From NCBI RefSeq assembly GCF_002218005.2, contig NZ_AP018678.1, positions 1,612,001-1,676,000 of the forward strand: a stretch of 64,000 nt of DNA. Reading direction: 5' to 3'. This document shows, in pieces, positions 41,968 through 50,857 of the stretch (positions are counted from its first letter, which is position 1; the number at the start of each line of letters is the position of its first letter). The DNA is from Vibrio algivorus (lineage in GTDB: Bacteria; Pseudomonadota; Gammaproteobacteria; Enterobacterales; Vibrionaceae). The position numbers and the translations under genes were made by a program. Below the pieces are notes generated by a model. It was not told where the DNA came from, searched no databases, and was given only the letters and a program-made list of their open reading frames with translations.

Positions 41968-42777
41968 TTACTTTAACTGGTTAATAAAATCAGAGATTAA
42001 TGCGGCAAATTCCGCCGGCTTTTCATGATGAACATTGTGCCCCGCTTTTGAGACCAATTTAAATTTCAAGCCGCTTTGCTCAGCCAATGCTTTAAATTTT
42101 TGGTCTTGCTCACCGCAAATATAAAGCAGCGGGATCGTTAATTGTTTTAAGGAGTCTAAAAGATAAGGCTGTTTTGATAGTGACGTAGCACGTAGCATAC
42201 AACCTAATTGAGAACCTAGATTATCACTACGCAGCTCGACTAACTCTTCGCGTTGGTCTGGGCTCAAAGAGGCAAATACACCTTGGTGATACCAATCAAA
42301 CAACACATAATCAATCGCTTCTGTCGCAAAACGTTTTGACCAATGCTTATCATTTTCCCAGCGTAGTACTTTTTCTTCTTCAGTTTGCAAACCAAAGTTA
42401 CCACCTTCAAGAATGGCACCTTGAATATTAAGTCCTTCAAAGCACTTTTCTGCAAGACCGTACATGGTAATCCGCGCGCCTAATGAGTAACCAACAAAAA
42501 TCAAAGGCATTGAGGCATCCATATTTTCTTTTTTAAGCTTTGCAAGAACCGTTAGTTGGACTTGGTGACAGGCTTGTTGGAAATCTTCTACTTCACAATA
42601 TTTACTCAGGCCATGGCATGGTAAATCGACACGAATCGCATGTGAAACATTCAGGTGCGAGAAACAACTATCCCAATCTTGGCTAGACCCTAAAAAACCA
42701 TGCAAAAAAACAGGAATCGCTTGCTTTTTTTCAATCCCGCTTCCTTCTTGGTTGTCGACAATATGACTATAAAGCAT
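41968..42777 (-). CDS. menH: SHCHC synthase MenH
   Basis: MenH removes pyruvate from SEPHCHC to give SHCHC. The 269-residue alpha/beta hydrolase has the oxyanion region FLHGFLGSSQDW (about residues 24-35), nucleophile elbow VGYSLGAR (Ser near residue 97) and the C-terminal His in KAGHNVHHEKP. It lies 13 bases after menD. The assignment relies on the hydrolase motifs plus its place in the men operon. Confidence 0.94.
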   Translation of the reverse strand: MLYSHIVDNQEGSGIEKKQAIPVFLHGFLGSSQDWDSCFSHLNVSHAIRVDLPCHGLSKYCEVEDFQQACHQVQLTVLAKLKKENMDASMPLIFVGYSLGARITMYGLAEKCFEGLNIQGAILEGGNFGLQTEEEKVLRWENDKHWSKRFATEAIDYVLFDWYHQGVFASLSPDQREELVELRSDNLGSQLGCMLRATSLSKQPYLLDSLKQLTIPLLYICGEQDQKFKALAEQSGLKFKLVSKAGHNVHHEKPAEFAALISDFINQLK

Positions 42778-42790
42778 GAGATTTTCCCGC

Positions 42791-44590
42791 CTATTCGGTA
42801 GTGTTATGTAATTCGGTTATTTTAGCCAATATGGATTTTATCTGTTGTGATGCTTGTTCGGCTGGCGTTACCACTTCAACTAATAATGCTGAGCGGGTCT
42901 CACCTTGTTCAAAATTGGCTAGATATTGCTGCACCAGTTCCAACAAGTTAAACCATGAATCAGGCGCAGCATAATTAAGCTTAAACTGATGCGCAGCATG
43001 TTCAAATTGGTAGCCGTGCGGCATTTGGTATAAATATTGTTTTTGCTCGGTTGGTACCGGCAAAAGATCAAAAATCGCCCCGCCATCATTATTAGTCACA
43101 AGCACAACATGAGGTTGCAACACTGTCGTCAACAATGCTAATGAATTTAAATCGTAGAGCAGTGATGTATCGCCTAGCAGAGTGAATAGTGGAATATTTT
43201 TCGAACGCTGAATACCGGTCGCCGTCGCCACCAAACCATCAATACCTGATGCGCCTCGGTTGGTATAAACCTGCGTAGATTCAATAGTCGATAACATATC
43301 CGCTAAACGTACGATTAAACTGTTACCGATAAAAAGCTCCGCATTAGGCAATAGTGAAATCAATTGGGATAAATTCAGCGCAAGTTGGCATTCGGTTAAC
43401 TGGTGACTCTGTTGAATATCAGAAGCGGCCTGCTCAACCAATACTTTCGGTTGTTGTAGTTTATCAGCCCAGCTAACTACGTGATTAATCGATGATGGTG
43501 AGGCATTTTCAAGCATCGTAATGCAATCACCTATCGCCGCCACCGTTCTTTGTTGAGGTAATCGATCTGGGTTAAACACGCTAATGTTCGGCTCAAACAC
43601 CCAGTAATAGCAGTTATGATTCAAGACTGCTTGCTTTATAAATTGCCCAATACGTTTAGATACAAAACGCGCACCAAACTGTAAAACACAATCTGCTTGT
43701 GATAATTGTTCAAAATAAGCCGGTTGTTGTAGCCATAAATCATAATGCGCCCATTCACTGCTGACACCAGATTGAGGATCGGCAAAAATTGGCCAACCTA
43801 ATGTTTTCGCCCACTGTGAAACTTTTTGAGCGTCATCCAACGGCATTTTTCCAATCAAGATAACCCCTTTTAAATGAGGTAGCTGATTGATAATGTCTTG
43901 CTGAGAGCTATTGGTTAGTTCAGGGACGTTGTAACTTGGATACAATTTGGTCAATTCTAAATAATGACGTTGTGAGTCCATCGCTTGTACTAAATCTGGC
44001 TGATATTGCTGTTTTTCTTGTTCACTTTGAATATACAAAGGCTCTGGATATGGGCAGTTAATATGTAGCGAACCTGATACAGTATATTGATAAGCTAAAG
44101 CATGATTAATATCGCTCAGCGCTTGAATTAATTCTTGAGGTGTAGGCTGGTTTGGCTCTCGGCTCGGACTAGCAAGTTCGACACTTTTTCTCACATGAGA
44201 AGAAAAGATCCCTTTTTGCACAATCGCTTGATTCGCACCGACACCAATCAAACTCTGTGGGCGATCAGAGGTTAACAAAATAAGTTTTTCGCCAGTTAAA
44301 CCAGACTCCGCCACACTTGGTAATAAGTTTGCGACAGCCGTACCCGAGGTAACAATCACTGCCACTGGATCTTGAGTTGCCTTAGCAATCCCTAGTGCTA
44401 AGAAGCCTAAACCACGCTCATCAAAATGGGTATGCACAGTAAGTTCTGAACGTTGTGCAAGTTCTAATGCTTCAAGGCTTAAAGGTGTTGAACGAGAGCC
44501 CGGAGCAATGCATATATGTTTCACACCGGATTGAGCAAGCGTCTCTAAAATAGCTTGAGCCCAAATTCGATTTAATCCAGCTTGGCTCAT
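42791..44590 (-). CDS. menD: SEPHCHC synthase MenD
   Basis: MenD adds the succinyl-semialdehyde unit from 2-oxoglutarate to isochorismate, using thiamine diphosphate. The 599-residue product shows the N-terminal IAPGSRSTPLSLEAL signature, an E-containing HFDERGLGF segment, and the ThDP/Mg motif GDTSLLYDLNSL with NNDGG downstream. Length agrees with the family. The start overlaps the menF stop by 4 bases (ATGA), indicating translational coupling. Confidence 0.96.
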   Translation of the reverse strand: MSQAGLNRIWAQAILETLAQSGVKHICIAPGSRSTPLSLEALELAQRSELTVHTHFDERGLGFLALGIAKATQDPVAVIVTSGTAVANLLPSVAESGLTGEKLILLTSDRPQSLIGVGANQAIVQKGIFSSHVRKSVELASPSREPNQPTPQELIQALSDINHALAYQYTVSGSLHINCPYPEPLYIQSEQEKQQYQPDLVQAMDSQRHYLELTKLYPSYNVPELTNSSQQDIINQLPHLKGVILIGKMPLDDAQKVSQWAKTLGWPIFADPQSGVSSEWAHYDLWLQQPAYFEQLSQADCVLQFGARFVSKRIGQFIKQAVLNHNCYYWVFEPNISVFNPDRLPQQRTVAAIGDCITMLENASPSSINHVVSWADKLQQPKVLVEQAASDIQQSHQLTECQLALNLSQLISLLPNAELFIGNSLIVRLADMLSTIESTQVYTNRGASGIDGLVATATGIQRSKNIPLFTLLGDTSLLYDLNSLALLTTVLQPHVVLVTNNDGGAIFDLLPVPTEQKQYLYQMPHGYQFEHAAHQFKLNYAAPDSWFNLLELVQQYLANFEQGETRSALLVEVVTPAEQASQQIKSILAKITELHNTTE

Positions 44591-45903
44591 ACGGTTTCAC
44601 CACGTTCATTTTCAATTGGATAGTCGGTAATCAAGTTTAATAATGTGGCCGTTTTACGGTTCAATTCTTGCCATTCAAACTCTGCTTCAGATCCTGGAAC
44701 AATGCCAGCACCTGCGTAAAGTTTAACTGTGTTATCGACTAATGAAGCACTACGGATGGAAACGCAAAATTCCGCTTGGTGATGACCAAAATAGCCTAAC
44801 GAGCCGCTATACCAGCCACGAGTAAAAGGCTCATTCATACGAATAAAATTAAGGGATGCTTCACGTGGTAGGCCAGCAATAGCTGCGGTAGGCTGTAAAG
44901 CGGATAACAACTGTATTCCTTTCACCTCTGAAGATAAGCGTCCATTAATATGACGCTTCAAATGCTGAACTCTACGCAATTGAATTAATTGCACTTCAGG
45001 ATGCACTGCAATATTTTCGGTATACGGGCCCAAACGGTCAATAATGTCATTCACTACAATTTGATTTTCACGCTGATTTTTATCATCGTTCATCAACCAA
45101 TCAGACAGTTTTTTATCTTCAACAAGATCATCACTGCGACCAATCGTCCCAGCTAATGCTTCGGTTTCTACCTGATCTCCCGAACGGCGATATAAACGCT
45201 CAGGTGTCGAGCCAACAAAACTCCGATTAGGAGCCAGTGACACTAAAAAGTGAAAGCTATTATGATTTTGTTCACGGCTCGACTTTAGTAACTGAGCAGC
45301 ACTAATTGGCTTAGATAATTCAACCAAAGTTTTTCTGGCTAACACCACTTTTTCGAACTCTTGAGCTTCAATCGCAGTTAATGCCTTACTTAAAATATGT
45401 TTCCACTCATCAAATTGAGGTGAAAAGTAAATTTGGCTTGATTGAGGAACCAACGTTTCTATCGGTTGGTAGTCCGCCTTTAGTTGCAGTAAAGCATCAA
45501 TCGTCAATTCAACATCTGGATCAATATTAGCATTGACTGTCCATTGATTATCTTGACGAATGAATTCTATTTTTGGTAAGAAAAAGTAGCTGGTAAGCTC
45601 TGGCGTATTAGAGTGCTCACTATCGAAAGCTTTGCCGCCCCACACTCTTTGTTGCTCAGCAAGAATGGAGTAAGCATCTAGTGGGTTGGTAAAACTATTC
45701 ACTTGTTCTAAAGCAATGACTTCTTCACGCTCATCACGTGACTGCCAGTAAAAGCGAGGATATAGCGATTGCCCTTCTAGCCAGTCAATAGCACTAAAAT
45801 CTTCGGGTAAATTGACTACCTCAGAGATACGGTTTTCACTCGAAACTTGCCCACGTCTAATTCGTTCAATTATTAGCTCAATCACTTGGGGTAATTCAGA
45901 CAA
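44587..45903 (-). CDS. menF: menaquinone-specific isochorismate synthase MenF
   Basis: MenF converts chorismate to isochorismate, the first committed step to menaquinone. The 438-residue chorismate-binding protein has the conserved EALAGTIGRS, RRVQHLKRHI and FTRGWYSGSLGYFG segments and an acidic Mg-binding C-terminal part. It is the first gene of the operon. It is not an EntC-type synthase: no siderophore gene is nearby and the next gene is menD. Confidence 0.95.
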   Translation of the reverse strand: MSELPQVIELIIERIRRGQVSSENRISEVVNLPEDFSAIDWLEGQSLYPRFYWQSRDEREEVIALEQVNSFTNPLDAYSILAEQQRVWGGKAFDSEHSNTPELTSYFFLPKIEFIRQDNQWTVNANIDPDVELTIDALLQLKADYQPIETLVPQSSQIYFSPQFDEWKHILSKALTAIEAQEFEKVVLARKTLVELSKPISAAQLLKSSREQNHNSFHFLVSLAPNRSFVGSTPERLYRRSGDQVETEALAGTIGRSDDLVEDKKLSDWLMNDDKNQRENQIVVNDIIDRLGPYTENIAVHPEVQLIQLRRVQHLKRHINGRLSSEVKGIQLLSALQPTAAIAGLPREASLNFIRMNEPFTRGWYSGSLGYFGHHQAEFCVSIRSASLVDNTVKLYAGAGIVPGSEAEFEWQELNRKTATLLNLITDYPIENERGETV

Positions 45904-46299
45904 GTCGACCTCTCATTTTGATTTCTACAGCCTTCACGCTTAAGTATAGCTTTATGGCTGATTAATATCTTATATTTTGCCGCATACTCTATGGCTTCAA
46001 GTGATGCAGATCAAGCAGTAAGCTACTTTATCTCTAGGTTTGTTGTGAAATAATCACTCATATACCCAAGTGACTTCCAACTGCAGAATTCAGAGCTATC
46101 ATCCAAGTCTTTAAACAAGGAAGATTCGCGTAGGAACTGTAAAAATTTTCCATTCTTAAAAACCAAACAGACACTTTTTATTCAATAACCATCAAACTCG
46201 CACAAATATACTGTTTACAGCTGCTCTGGATATGGTTTGCCCATAAAAAATAGTGTAACTTGATAGGTCACAAACATATTAATAAACGGGTATAAGGCT
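45904..46299. promoter_or_regulatory. menF-alaA divergent intergenic region
   Basis: The gap holds both divergent promoters and the repeat at 46061-46136. Apart from the repeat I see no gene, RNA or clear operator. TAAGG before alaA at 46292-46296 is its ribosome binding site. Confidence 0.5.
46061..46136 (+). repeat. dispersed intergenic repeat, long copy 2
   Basis: This copy reads tatacccaagtgacttccaa, then ctgcagaattcagagctat, catccaagtctttaaa, caaggaagatt and gtaggaa. It matches the reverse complement of 14661-14730 block by block, with shorter relatives at 25077, 35255 and 39375. Confidence 0.8.
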
Positions 46300-47514
46300 A
46301 TGAACAACATCGAGATGTCATCAAAACTCGATAATGTCTGTTACGACATTCGAGGGCCAATCTTAAAACATGCCAAACGCATGGAAGAAGAAGGGCAAAA
46401 GATTTTAAAACTGAATATTGGCAACCCAGCCCCATTTGGTTTTGACGCCCCTGATGAGATTCTTGTTGATGTGATCCGTAACCTACCAACGTCACAGGGC
46501 TATTGTGATTCAAAAGGGATTTATTCTGCACGTAAAGCAGTGGTACAGCACTATCAAAAACTAGGCTTACGTGAGTTAGAAGTTGAAGACGTTTATATCG
46601 GTAACGGTGCATCTGAGCTTATCGTAATGTCGATGCAGGCTTTGCTGAATAATGGCGATGAAATCTTAATTCCAGCCCCTGACTACCCACTTTGGACAGC
46701 AGCAGCATCATTAGCTGGCGGTAATCCTGTTCACTATATTTGTGATGAATCGTCGGATTGGTATCCTGATCTTGATGACATCAAAAGCAAGATCACGCCG
46801 CAAACTCGCGGTATCGTGCTGATTAATCCAAACAATCCAACCGGTGCTGTGTATAGCCGAGATTTCCTATTGGAAGTCGTTGAAATTGCCCGCCAGAATA
46901 ACCTGATTATTTTTGCTGACGAGATTTACGATAAAGTACTCTACGATGGTGCAATCCATACTTCAATTGCCACGCTTGCCGATGACGTCTTAATGGCAAC
47001 CTTTAATGGTTTATCGAAAGCCTATCGCGTATGTGGTTTCCGTGGCGGTTGGATGTTCTTAACCGGTCCAAAGCATCTTGCGAAAGGCTATATCGATGGC
47101 TTAGATATGCTGGCCTCAATGCGTTTATGTGCCAACGTACCAATGCAACATGCGATTCAAACGGCACTTGGCGGCTATCAAAGTATCAATGAACTTATTT
47201 TGCCTGGTGGACGTTTATTAGAGCAGCGTAATCGAGCTTATGAGTTACTCACTCAAATCCCAGGAATCACTTGCGTAAAGCCGAAGGGTGCAATGTATCT
47301 TTTCCCGAAAATTGATGTGAAGAAATTCAATATTAAAGATGATGCTAAATTTGTTCTCGACTTTTTAGTACAAGAAAAAGTGTTGTTAGTACAAGGAACC
47401 GGATTTAACTGGAAGCAACCAGATCACTTCCGAATTGTTACTTTGCCTCACGTAGAAGATCTCGAAATGGCAATTGGCCGACTTGAACGCTTCTTAACGA
47501 CTTATTCTCAATAA
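46300..47514 (+). CDS. alaA: glutamate-pyruvate aminotransferase AlaA
   Basis: AlaA (YfbQ) makes alanine from pyruvate and glutamate. The 404-residue class I aminotransferase has LNIGNPAPFGFDAPDEI near residue 40, the NPNNPTGAVYS substrate-binding segment, ADEIYDKVLYDG and the PLP lysine in FNGLSKAYRVCGFRGGW. Similarity to E. coli AlaA runs end to end. It is followed by yfbR, the same neighbour as in E. coli, across a terminator. Confidence 0.97.
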   Translation: MNNIEMSSKLDNVCYDIRGPILKHAKRMEEEGQKILKLNIGNPAPFGFDAPDEILVDVIRNLPTSQGYCDSKGIYSARKAVVQHYQKLGLRELEVEDVYIGNGASELIVMSMQALLNNGDEILIPAPDYPLWTAAASLAGGNPVHYICDESSDWYPDLDDIKSKITPQTRGIVLINPNNPTGAVYSRDFLLEVVEIARQNNLIIFADEIYDKVLYDGAIHTSIATLADDVLMATFNGLSKAYRVCGFRGGWMFLTGPKHLAKGYIDGLDMLASMRLCANVPMQHAIQTALGGYQSINELILPGGRLLEQRNRAYELLTQIPGITCVKPKGAMYLFPKIDVKKFNIKDDAKFVLDFLVQEKVLLVQGTGFNWKQPDHFRIVTLPHVEDLEMAIGRLERFLTTYSQ

Positions 47515-47522
47515 TTAACACG

Positions 47523-47550
47523 CAGGCTTCTCATCATGGGAAGCCTGTTT
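47523..47550 (+). terminator. terminator of alaA
   Basis: CAGGCTTCTC and GGGAAGCCTG form a 10-bp stem including one G-T pair, with a 5-base loop and TTTT after it. It lies 8 bases past the alaA stop and 34 before yfbR. Confidence 0.85.
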
Positions 47551-47581
47551 TACATTTAATCATTATTCTCGGAGGTATCTC

Positions 47582-48175
47582 ATGACCACACCTCAACCTA
47601 GCCATTTTTTCGCTCACCTTGCCCGTATGAAACTGATTCAACGTTGGCCTTTAATGCGCTCCATTTCAGCAGAAAATATTTCAGAGCATAGCCTTCAAGT
47701 GGCGTTCGTTGGCCATGCCTTAGCCATCATTAAAAATAAAAAGTTTGGGGGCAACGTAAACCCTGAGCGAATTGCATTGCTCGGTATGTATCACGATACC
47801 AGTGAGGTACTCACCGGAGACCTGCCAACTCCGGTCAAATACTACAACCCGGCGATTGCTAACGAATACAAAAAAATTGAGCTCGCTGCAGAGAAAAAAC
47901 TGGTCTCTATGTTACCGGAAGAGTTTCAACAAGATTTTGCCCCATTCTTAATGAGTGAAGAAATTGATGAAAGCGATAAAGCTATGGTAAAACAAGCTGA
48001 TAGCTTATGTGCTTATTTAAAATGTTTGGAAGAACTGTCGGCAGGCAACCATGAATATGAGCTTGCCAAAAGCCGTTTAGAAACCACATTAAAAGAGCGT
48101 GAAACTCCAGAGATGCGTTACTTCTTGGATGTGTTTGCTCCGAGTTTTCAACTTACGCTCGATGAAATCAGTTAA
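47582..48175 (+). CDS. yfbR: 5'-deoxynucleotidase YfbR
   Basis: YfbR is an HD-domain phosphatase that removes phosphate from deoxyribonucleoside 5'-monophosphates. The 197-residue product has the metal-binding His and HD residues in SEHSLQVAFVGHA and GMYHDTSEVLTGDLPTPVKY, as in the E. coli enzyme. A strong GGAGG lies eight bases before the ATG. The next HD-domain gene starts 15 bases after its stop, so the two are one operon. Confidence 0.95.
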   Translation: MTTPQPSHFFAHLARMKLIQRWPLMRSISAENISEHSLQVAFVGHALAIIKNKKFGGNVNPERIALLGMYHDTSEVLTGDLPTPVKYYNPAIANEYKKIELAAEKKLVSMLPEEFQQDFAPFLMSEEIDESDKAMVKQADSLCAYLKCLEELSAGNHEYELAKSRLETTLKERETPEMRYFLDVFAPSFQLTLDEIS

Positions 48176-48189
48176 ATAAGGTTAACATC

Positions 48190-49560
48190 ATGGATGATAA
48201 TTCAAAAAAAGCGACCAATGGTATTGCTCCTATTAGTCAGGATGAATGGCAAGCTCGCAACAATAATGAACAAAAATTAAGACGTAATGATCACCGTGAT
48301 GTTTACCAGCGAGATCGTGCTCGAGTATTACACTCGGCAGCATTTCGTCGCCTACAGGCAAAAACTCAAGTCCATGGTACTGGCTTAAATGATTTTTACC
48401 GCACTCGCTTAACTCACTCACTTGAAGTATCACAAATTGGCAGTGGTATTCTCGAACAGGTTAAACAAAAGCAGCCTGAATATAATGACTTACTACCTCC
48501 GGCAAGCTTAATTGAAACCTTATGTTTGGCGCATGATATCGGCCATCCACCTTTTGGTCATGGTGGCGAAGTAGCACTCAATTATATGCTGCGTAATCAC
48601 GGTGGTTTTGAAGGTAATGCACAAACCTTCCGTATTATGACTCAATTAGAGCCATACACTGAACATCACGGTATGAACTTAGCTAGGCGAACGCTACTCG
48701 GGTTATTGAAGTACCCTGCGCTGATAAGCCAAGTACAAAGCAATCACCGACCAAAAGATGTGGCAACCCCAAGGCAACTTAAAGCTCAAGATTGGTTACC
48801 TGCAAAAGGCATCTATGATATCGATAGCCCATTTTTAGATTGGGTGCTCAAGCCATTATCTGAACATGACAAAGTGTTATTAAGCACCAAGCGTAGCCAA
48901 CCTGAGTCTAGTCCATATAGCCATTACAAAACGCGTTTTAAATCATTAGATTGCTCTATTATGGAGTTAGCCGATGACATCGCGTATGGCGTCCATGATC
49001 TAGAGGATGCCATCGTTCTGAACATGGTTAATCGTAAACAGTGGCAAGAAGGTGCAGCGAGTAAGCTCGCAGAGTGCGATGATGAATGGTTTGAAAAAAA
49101 CATCAACGCCCTCAGTGATAAACTATTTTCAGGCAAACATCATGAACGTAAAGATGCAATTGGTGGCATTGTTAATGCACTGCTTACGAGTATCTCGCTA
49201 AAACCGGTTTATTCAGAAACCGCTTTTGATGAGCCATTATTGAATATTAATGCCTATTTAGACGCGCCGATGGCTTACGCTTTAGACGTGTTTAAAAGCT
49301 TTGTAAACCAATATGTAATTCATGTTCCAGAAGTCCAGCAATTTGAATATAAAGGTCAACAAATCATCATGGATATATTCGAAGCTCTCAATGCCGACCC
49401 TATGCGTTTATTGCCAGAAGCAACCAAACAAAAATGGCAAGAAGCGGAACAAGATCATCAAGGTGGAACCCGAATTTTAGCCGATTATATTTCAGCCATG
49501 ACCGATGGCTATGCACAAAAAGTTCATCAACAGTTATTCTCTGCTCATGTGTCCTTTTAA
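48190..49560 (+). CDS. dGTPase-like deoxynucleotide triphosphohydrolase
   Basis: Proteins of this family split dNTPs into deoxynucleoside and triphosphate. The 456-residue product has the N-terminal RNDHRDVYQRDRARVLHSAA region, the HD metal site (RLTHSLEVSQIG and LAHDIGHPPFGHGGE, about residues 75-125), and a distal metal residue in MELADDIAYGVHDLED. It belongs to the dGTPase-like type rather than being an obvious orthologue of E. coli Dgt (505 residues). With yfbR it could drain dNTPs to nucleosides in two ways. Phage resistance has been shown for other members, but nothing here marks a defence island. Confidence 0.9.
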   Translation: MDDNSKKATNGIAPISQDEWQARNNNEQKLRRNDHRDVYQRDRARVLHSAAFRRLQAKTQVHGTGLNDFYRTRLTHSLEVSQIGSGILEQVKQKQPEYNDLLPPASLIETLCLAHDIGHPPFGHGGEVALNYMLRNHGGFEGNAQTFRIMTQLEPYTEHHGMNLARRTLLGLLKYPALISQVQSNHRPKDVATPRQLKAQDWLPAKGIYDIDSPFLDWVLKPLSEHDKVLLSTKRSQPESSPYSHYKTRFKSLDCSIMELADDIAYGVHDLEDAIVLNMVNRKQWQEGAASKLAECDDEWFEKNINALSDKLFSGKHHERKDAIGGIVNALLTSISLKPVYSETAFDEPLLNINAYLDAPMAYALDVFKSFVNQYVIHVPEVQQFEYKGQQIIMDIFEALNADPMRLLPEATKQKWQEAEQDHQGGTRILADYISAMTDGYAQKVHQQLFSAHVSF

Positions 49561-49583
49561 TTGATGTCACTAAAAGTTATGGG

Positions 49584-50204
49584 CTAAGTGTTGTAATTAC
49601 GCTCAAAGATCCCTTCTGGCATTTGGGATATCTGAAAGTCGACCATATTGGTAAATGCGGTAAGTAATGGTGAGAAATCGACTTGAGGCTCAATCGTTGA
49701 TAATGCATGAAAACCAGCCTCAACAGTAGAAAGGTGCTGTTCTGTGGGGGCCTTTCTGATACGGTAATTACCTTGCAAGTGACTCGGTAACGCCACACAC
49801 GACAATGAATGTAAGTTACTCGACATTTGCCACATCTTATAAGCTTTTTTCCAAGTGCCATCCAGTAAGATCAAACATAAGTGTTTATTCTCGGTCGCGA
49901 GCTGATCGTATTTCAGAGCTACACTGCTCAGTGGTTGACTATTTTCACTTGGGTATAAAATAAGCGACTCCGTTTGATCATCTTGTAGTAAGGCACTTAA
50001 CTCTGGATGTTGAGAAAAATCTTCACCAACCCAGATATCACACCGACTCAAACTTAATTGCAGTATTTTTGCTGTACCCATTGGCCTCTTAGATTCACTG
50101 GGATGCTGCAAGATTACCACTCGTACCGAGCAATCTATTGGTTTAATCCAATCACAAATACAGGCATTATTAGCCTTTCCGCATTGTAAACAATATCGAG
50201 ACAT
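49584..50204 (-). CDS. tapT: DTW domain protein, tRNA-uridine aminocarboxypropyltransferase
   Basis: DTW-domain enzymes use SAM to add the 3-amino-3-carboxypropyl group of acp3U, at tRNA position 47 in the case of E. coli TapT. The 206-residue product begins MSRYCLQCGKANNACICDW with two CxxC-like pairs for zinc, has the defining motif LDGTWKKAYKM (about residues 118-128) and YRIRKAPTEQHLSTVEA. I use the ATG at 50204; an in-frame ATG at 50237 adds 11 residues without the Cys pattern. This start overlaps the start of the divergent rhombosortase gene. It may be a TapT paralogue, since E. coli TapT is longer. Confidence 0.83.
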   Translation of the reverse strand: MSRYCLQCGKANNACICDWIKPIDCSVRVVILQHPSESKRPMGTAKILQLSLSRCDIWVGEDFSQHPELSALLQDDQTESLILYPSENSQPLSSVALKYDQLATENKHLCLILLDGTWKKAYKMWQMSSNLHSLSCVALPSHLQGNYRIRKAPTEQHLSTVEAGFHALSTIEPQVDFSPLLTAFTNMVDFQISQMPEGIFERNYNT

Positions 50205-50766
50205 GGGAATGAGAGCGATCCTTTTACTTTTCAGCATTAGCGCACTAATGGGTCTATCCCAAATACCTAGTCTACAAGAGTGGATGCAATGGAATCATAA
50301 CGCCATTATGACGGGTCAATGGTGGCGGATCGTAACAGGAAACTTAACCCATACCAATCTCTATCATCTCGCGATGAATGTCGCTGGCTTATGGGTTATC
50401 AGCTTCATTTTTCGTGCTAACCTCGAAGCACGACAATTTTTATTGGTATTTACCGGGTTGTGCCTTAGCGTAGGCAGCCTACTTCTGTTTACCTCAATGC
50501 AAATATACGTTGGTTTATCTGGTGTATTGCACGGCTTATTTGCATTTTATGCACTTGTCGAATATCGGTTAGGTCGTAAAAGCAACGCGCTGCTGTTAAC
50601 GGGTTTAACTGCAAAAATCCTCTGGGAGCAATGGTTCGGCTCAGCAACGGGTAGTGAAGCATTAATTGGTGCTAAAGTTGCCATTGATGCACACCTATTT
50701 GGCGCAATATCCGGGGCGGTGCTTGCTATTATCGTCAAACCGACGCAAGTAGGCACTAATAGATAA
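50203..50766 (+). CDS. rrtA: rhombosortase (rhomboid family intramembrane serine protease RrtA)
   Basis: Rhombosortases are rhomboid proteases that process proteins bearing a C-terminal GlyGly-CTERM anchor, common on secreted proteases of vibrios. The 187-residue product has six hydrophobic segments, the catalytic Ser in VGLSGVLHGLFAFYAL (about residues 104-119) and the catalytic His in DAHLFGAISG (about 163-172); the length is typical of RrtA rather than of full rhomboids. Start at 50203 or at the ATG at 50209; the Shine-Dalgarno sequence is poor for either. Its first codon overlaps the tapT start codon on the other strand. Confidence 0.88.
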   Translation: MGMRAILLLFSISALMGLSQIPSLQEWMQWNHNAIMTGQWWRIVTGNLTHTNLYHLAMNVAGLWVISFIFRANLEARQFLLVFTGLCLSVGSLLLFTSMQIYVGLSGVLHGLFAFYALVEYRLGRKSNALLLTGLTAKILWEQWFGSATGSEALIGAKVAIDAHLFGAISGAVLAIIVKPTQVGTNR

Positions 50767-50796
50767 AAGAGCCTCACAGCGCAGCGAAAGGCTCTT
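50764..50796 (-). terminator. terminator between rrtA and comEA
   Basis: AAGAGCCT and AGGCTCTT form an 8-bp stem with a 14-base loop. Read on the minus strand it is followed by TTTTATCT, so it mainly serves comEA; the plus strand lacks a T-run for rrtA. Confidence 0.6.
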
Positions 50797-50857
50797 GATC
50801 TCACAATTCCAAATAGTAGTAATCTAATTAGACGGCACTTTTAAAGCCGTAAGAATA

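Noticed and set aside
47582..49560. Anti-phage defence island around the dGTPase-like gene
   Set aside because: Neighbours (alaA, yfbR, tapT) are core genes in conserved order, with no toxin, nuclease, mobile element or composition change.
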